Of a stretch of DNA of 64,000 bases, positions 61,049-64,000 are shown piece by piece. The DNA is from DASRJW01 sp964567755 (GTDB lineage Bacteria; Krumholzibacteriota; Krumholzibacteriia; G020349025). The translations under genes and the position numbers were made by a program. Below the pieces are notes generated by a model. It did not search any database. It was not told the origin of the DNA and saw nothing but the letters and a program-made list of their open reading frames with translations. How positions within the stretch are numbered: position 1 is the stretch's first letter; every line of letters starts with the position of its first letter. The stretch covers positions 1-64,000 of the forward strand of contig CAZMNW010000045.1 in the NCBI GenBank assembly GCA_964567755.1, written 5' to 3'.

Positions 61049-64000
61049 TCAAAATCGCAGCGCCGCTCGCTTTGAGTACTGGCGCAGATGCGCGCGCACC
61101 TCTTGCGCAAGGCGCGCGTCCCCTGCCGCGGTGGCGAGCGTCTCGGCACGCTGCCCCGCCGCGATGGCCTCTTCGAAACGGGCATCGGCTGCGAGCGCGG
61201 CCGCGAGAATCATCCAACGGCCCGGTGCTGGCTCGGCCTGCAGCGCCCGTTGCGCCAGCACGACTGCCTTCGCCCCATCCCGCACCGCATCGTCCGCTGT
61301 GGTCGCCAACAGCCACGCCAAGCGCGCGGCTAGCTCGGCATTCTCCGGTTGGAGATGCAGGCCGCGCCGCAGCACCCGCGCCGATTCGGCATGCTGCTTC
61401 ATCGCCGCGAGCACCAGGCTGAGATTGATGCGTGCGGCGACCTGCCCGGGGTCGCGCTGCAGGACCCTGGTGAAATGCGCGCGCGCAGACGCCAACCGGC
61501 CGCGGCGCGTCTCGATCACCGCCAGCTGCAAGTGCGCTTCCAGGCGCTCGGGTTCGAGTGCCACCGCACGCTCGAGCGCTGCGGCAGCCGCATCCAGCCG
61601 CCCTTGCGCCGACAACGCCATGCCGGCCAAAAGGTGCGCTCGGGGATAGCGTGGGCGCAATGACAACGTGCGTTGCAAGGGCTCGATGGCGTCCGCGGCT
61701 CGTCCTTGCGCTAGACAGAGCGAGGCGAGCTCGAAGTGGGCGGCGGCCACTTGCGGCGCCGCCGCCATGGCCGCCAAGAACGAACCCTCGGCGGCGCCCG
61801 GATCCGCGGCGGCGACTTCAGCGCGCCCGCGTCCGATGAGCGCCTCGGCCAGGAGCACTTGCGCGCGGCCATACGCCGGCGTTCGGTCCAACACCTGGCG
61901 CAAGAGCTCGACCGCTTCGTTCCACGCCTCCCAGGTCGGCGATTGCACGACATCTTCCAGGAGCAGGGTCGCTTGCACCGTGCCACGCTTGGCGCTCACG
62001 AGACGGTCGAAGAACTCGGGTGACATGGCCGCCGTCGCGCCGCCCACGAGCGCCGCGGCGCTCACCCGTTGCGCATCGATCCGCACGATGTTGTCGCTGC
62101 CACTGCGATTGCCAATGGAAAATGGGCTCGAGAATTCGAGGTACAGATTGTCGTCGGTGTTGAGCGCGGCGCCCGCGGCGTAACGTGCGACTTCTGATTC
62201 GCCCATGGTGAACTCGGCGATGAAGCTCGCGGCGTCCTGGAGACCGATGCGGCCGAGCTGCAGCGCCACCTCCGGCGCTTGCAATCGCACCGTCAGGCGT
62301 TCCAAGTCGACGCGGATGGGTTCCAACGCGCCGATGAGCACGGCGTCGAAAGTGGTTTGAAAGAGCAGCGTGTGCGGAAAGATACGCGCGAACGTCGCCA
62401 CGATACAGCGCAGATTGGCGTCGGACAGCTCGTAGATCGGCATCCATTGACACATGATGCCGCCCGGCATGAGCCGTGAACGCGCCAGCTCATAGTATTC
62501 GGCGGTGTACAAGTAGGTCGAACCGTATGCCCAGGGATGAATTGGGTCGGCGGTGATGACGTCGTAGCGCGCCGGCGCGGTGCACAGGTGGTTGCGGCCA
62601 TCCTGCACCACGACGCGCACGCGCGGATCCTCGAGGGCGGCGCCGTTCAAATCTTCGAACACGCGCGCCGCACCCAACACCGCGCGCTCGATCTCGACCA
62701 ACGTGATGTTCCGAATGTCGGGGTGGGCAGTGACCCCGCCGAGCGTCAGGCCCGCACCCAAACCGATGACGAGAACATCGTGCGGATCCGGGTGCAGCAA
62801 GACCGGCAGGTGCCCGAGCAACACCTCGTGCTGCAGGTCGGTCTGCGTATCGGTCGCCACCGCTTTGCCGTTGATGAGAACGGCGCGATTGCCTTGGGAC
62901 TCCACCACCGACACCGTCGAGCCGCGCCCTTCGGAGTAGTACAAGATCTGCGCCGCTGCCAATTGCCCGCGCACGTCGGTACGCCCGGCCGCGTTCGTGT
63001 ATCCCAGGGTGACGTTGTTCTGAAACGCGCCGAATGTGTGCAGGTCCCAGCGCGGCAACCAGCGCGGCAACGTGAGGGGCGCGGCAACAGCCACCAATCC
63101 GACGACCAGAGCGGCGACGCGCGCGCGCGGCGCGAGCGCCGCTGCGAGCAACAGCAAGCCATAGCCGAGCTCCAGGCTGCAAACCAGCAGCATCGCCCGT
63201 TGCAGACCGAGCTGCGGCACGAGCACGAAGCCGGCGAGCAGCGGCCCGAGAATGGCGCCGAACGTATTCACCGCCACTAGATCACCGGCGCTGCGGCCGA
63301 ATCCGCTCTGCAGGCGCGCCCATGCCCGCCCCGCCAGCGGGAACGCGGCTCCCATGAACACCGCCGGCACCAGCATGACGGCGAACGACAGCAGCAGTGT
63401 GGACGCGCCGCGGATCCCTTGCGAACCGCCGTAAAAGCGCATGTTGAGGTCGACTGCGAGCTGCGGCAGACGTGGAATCGCTTGCGACACCGCGGCCCCC
63501 GTGACCCCGATGCACGCGAGCACCACGCCGAGCTGCACCACCTCGGGAACGCGCCGCAACGGCAGCACTGCATGCAAGGCGCTGCCGAGAGTGATGCCGA
63601 CGAGAAATGCGCACAGCATGATCGTGAACGAATACGTCGTACTCCCGGTCGCCACCGTGATGCCTCGCGACCACAACACTTCCAGAGCCAGAGCGCACAT
63701 CCCGGTGACGAAGGTGGCGAAGAAAGCGAGCTGCAACGCTCGGCGCGTCGCACGCGACTCGATGGCGGGGGGTGCATCCGCGCCCGGCGCCGCGTCGGCT
63801 GTTCTTGGTGCGTTTCGCGCCGCGCCGGCTGTTCCGGGTGCGCTTCGCGCCGCGCCGGACGTTGCGGTCGCGTGCCGGTCCGCGACCCAGGCCACGAGCG
63901 CGATGCACAGATTGGCTGTGATCGCTAGCGCCTGCGTGTTTCTGACCCCGAGCTGCGGCAAGAGCAGGAAGCCCGCCGCCGCAGCGCCGAGCACTGCGCC
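61049..64000 (-). CDS. Membrane spermidine-synthase-like protein with TPR repeats, N-terminus beyond window
   Basis: More than 980 residues; the reading frame is open to the window edge, so the N-terminus is missing. The visible part has about ten membrane segments (FFATFVTGMCALALEVLW, MLCAFLVGITLGSALHAV, LLSFAVMLVPAVFMGAAFPLAG), then a polyamine-aminopropyltransferase-like Rossmann domain (VLVIGLGAGLTLGGV, VEIERAVLGAA, VVVQDGRNHL, YDVITADPIHPWA), and at the C-terminus about eight TPR repeats. Such fused proteins occur in FCB and other diderms; substrates are not known. A 30-bp tandem repeat lies in the sequence encoding a Pro/Ala/Arg loop between membrane segments. Confidence 0.87.
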   Translation of the reverse strand, partial: GAVLGAAAAGFLLLPQLGVRNTQALAITANLCIALVAWVADRHATATSGAARSAPGTAGAARNAPRTADAAPGADAPPAIESRATRRALQLAFFATFVTGMCALALEVLWSRGITVATGSTTYSFTIMLCAFLVGITLGSALHAVLPLRRVPEVVQLGVVLACIGVTGAAVSQAIPRLPQLAVDLNMRFYGGSQGIRGASTLLLSFAVMLVPAVFMGAAFPLAGRAWARLQSGFGRSAGDLVAVNTFGAILGPLLAGFVLVPQLGLQRAMLLVCSLELGYGLLLLAAALAPRARVAALVVGLVAVAAPLTLPRWLPRWDLHTFGAFQNNVTLGYTNAAGRTDVRGQLAAAQILYYSEGRGSTVSVVESQGNRAVLINGKAVATDTQTDLQHEVLLGHLPVLLHPDPHDVLVIGLGAGLTLGGVTAHPDIRNITLVEIERAVLGAARVFEDLNGAALEDPRVRVVVQDGRNHLCTAPARYDVITADPIHPWAYGSTYLYTAEYYELARSRLMPGGIMCQWMPIYELSDANLRCIVATFARIFPHTLLFQTTFDAVLIGALEPIRVDLERLTVRLQAPEVALQLGRIGLQDAASFIAEFTMGESEVARYAAGAALNTDDNLYLEFSSPFSIGNRSGSDNIVRIDAQRVSAAALVGGATAAMSPEFFDRLVSAKRGTVQATLLLEDVVQSPTWEAWNEAVELLRQVLDRTPAYGRAQVLLAEALIGRGRAEVAAADPGAAEGSFLAAMAAAPQVAAAHFELASLCLAQGRAADAIEPLQRTLSLRPRYPRAHLLAGMALSAQGRLDAAAAALERAVALEPERLEAHLQLAVIETRRGRLASARAHFTRVLQRDPGQVAARINLSLVLAAMKQHAESARVLRRGLHLQPENAELAARLAWLLATTADDAVRDGAKAVVLAQRALQAEPAPGRWMILAAALAADARFEEAIAAGQRAETLATAAGDARLAQEVRAHLRQYSKRAALRF
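63797..63856. repeat. Two 30-bp tandem repeats inside the spermidine-synthase-like gene
   Basis: Two adjacent 30-bp units (63797-63826 and 63827-63856) differ at only a few bases and a degenerate third unit follows. In the protein they encode GAARNAPRTA-like decapeptides in a flexible loop. As 30 is a multiple of 3, repeat-number change would keep the frame. Confidence 0.75.

Noticed and set aside
1..64000. tRNA, rRNA, CRISPR arrays, insertion sequences or prophage
   Set aside because: Gaps were read for T-loop and repeat-spacer patterns, transposase motifs and integrase motifs; none was found.

Overview
High-GC bacterial chromosomal window of about 64 kb with no rRNA, tRNA, CRISPR array, phage or insertion sequence that I could find. 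It is densely packed, mostly on the minus strand, with housekeeping genes and a strong cell-envelope component. LptD, exported beta-rich proteins, a GWxTD protein and UDP-sugar/polyprenyl-phosphate enzymes indicate a diderm. A PorX-like response regulator next to a PorY-like kinase, a secreted protein with a FlgD-like C-terminal domain, and several TPR proteins point to the FCB group. Candidatus Eisenbacteria-like or Gemmatimonadota-like lineages fit best, but this is inference from gene content, not from a marker phylogeny.

Layout. 0-6 kb: glycyl-tRNA synthetase, a receiver-DHp signalling protein, an exported barrel-like protein and two small zinc-ribbon proteins. 6-9 kb: cystathionine gamma-lyase/synthase and cystathionine beta-synthase (transsulfuration), then acylphosphatase and a YkgJ-type Cys-cluster protein on the plus strand. 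9.6-13.3 kb: a DEDDh exonuclease, an exported protein, a metallophosphatase-tetraheme cytochrome fusion, and an HU-like protein. 13.5-23.3 kb: a membrane protein, a lipoprotein alpha-carbonic anhydrase, a large LptD, an ROK sugar kinase, FolC and AccD. 23.5-28.2 kb: rimI-tsaB-tsaE-porX-like followed by its sensor kinase. 28.4-36.2 kb, mainly plus strand: a fused radical SAM protein, MiaB, a secreted Cys-rich protein, a CPBP protease (minus) and the FlgD-tailed secreted protein. 36-47 kb: a TPR/winged-helix protein, surface-polysaccharide genes (wecA-like, wecB, rfbB, ugd) and a YhaN/YhaO-type DNA repair pair. 47-64 kb: a four-repeat secreted protein, TrmJ, GWxTD, TPR proteins, a divergent GlpX, a second secreted Cys-rich paralogue, a glycosyltransferase-TPR fusion, a receiver-like protein, a HAD-IG nucleotidase, and a spermidine-synthase-like/TPR protein cut by the window edge.

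Most interesting point. The metallophosphatase-cytochrome gene (minus strand, 12823 to 11468) is interrupted by one in-frame TGA at 12676-12674. It sits exactly where the family has the second Cys of a Cys-Gly-Cys motif. The frame continues without damage for 400 codons. Starting 20 nt after the TGA is a perfect 8-bp hairpin with a G-initial loop, at the spacing expected of a bacterial SECIS element. I read this as a selenoprotein with a CGU motif fused to a tetraheme cytochrome c domain. Other notable points are a GlpX lacking conserved active-site acids, two secreted paralogues sharing a C-terminal W..(V/I)K.L(Y/F)R tail, a receiver-DHp protein with no ATPase domain, and a pair of strong dyad operators at the left edge.
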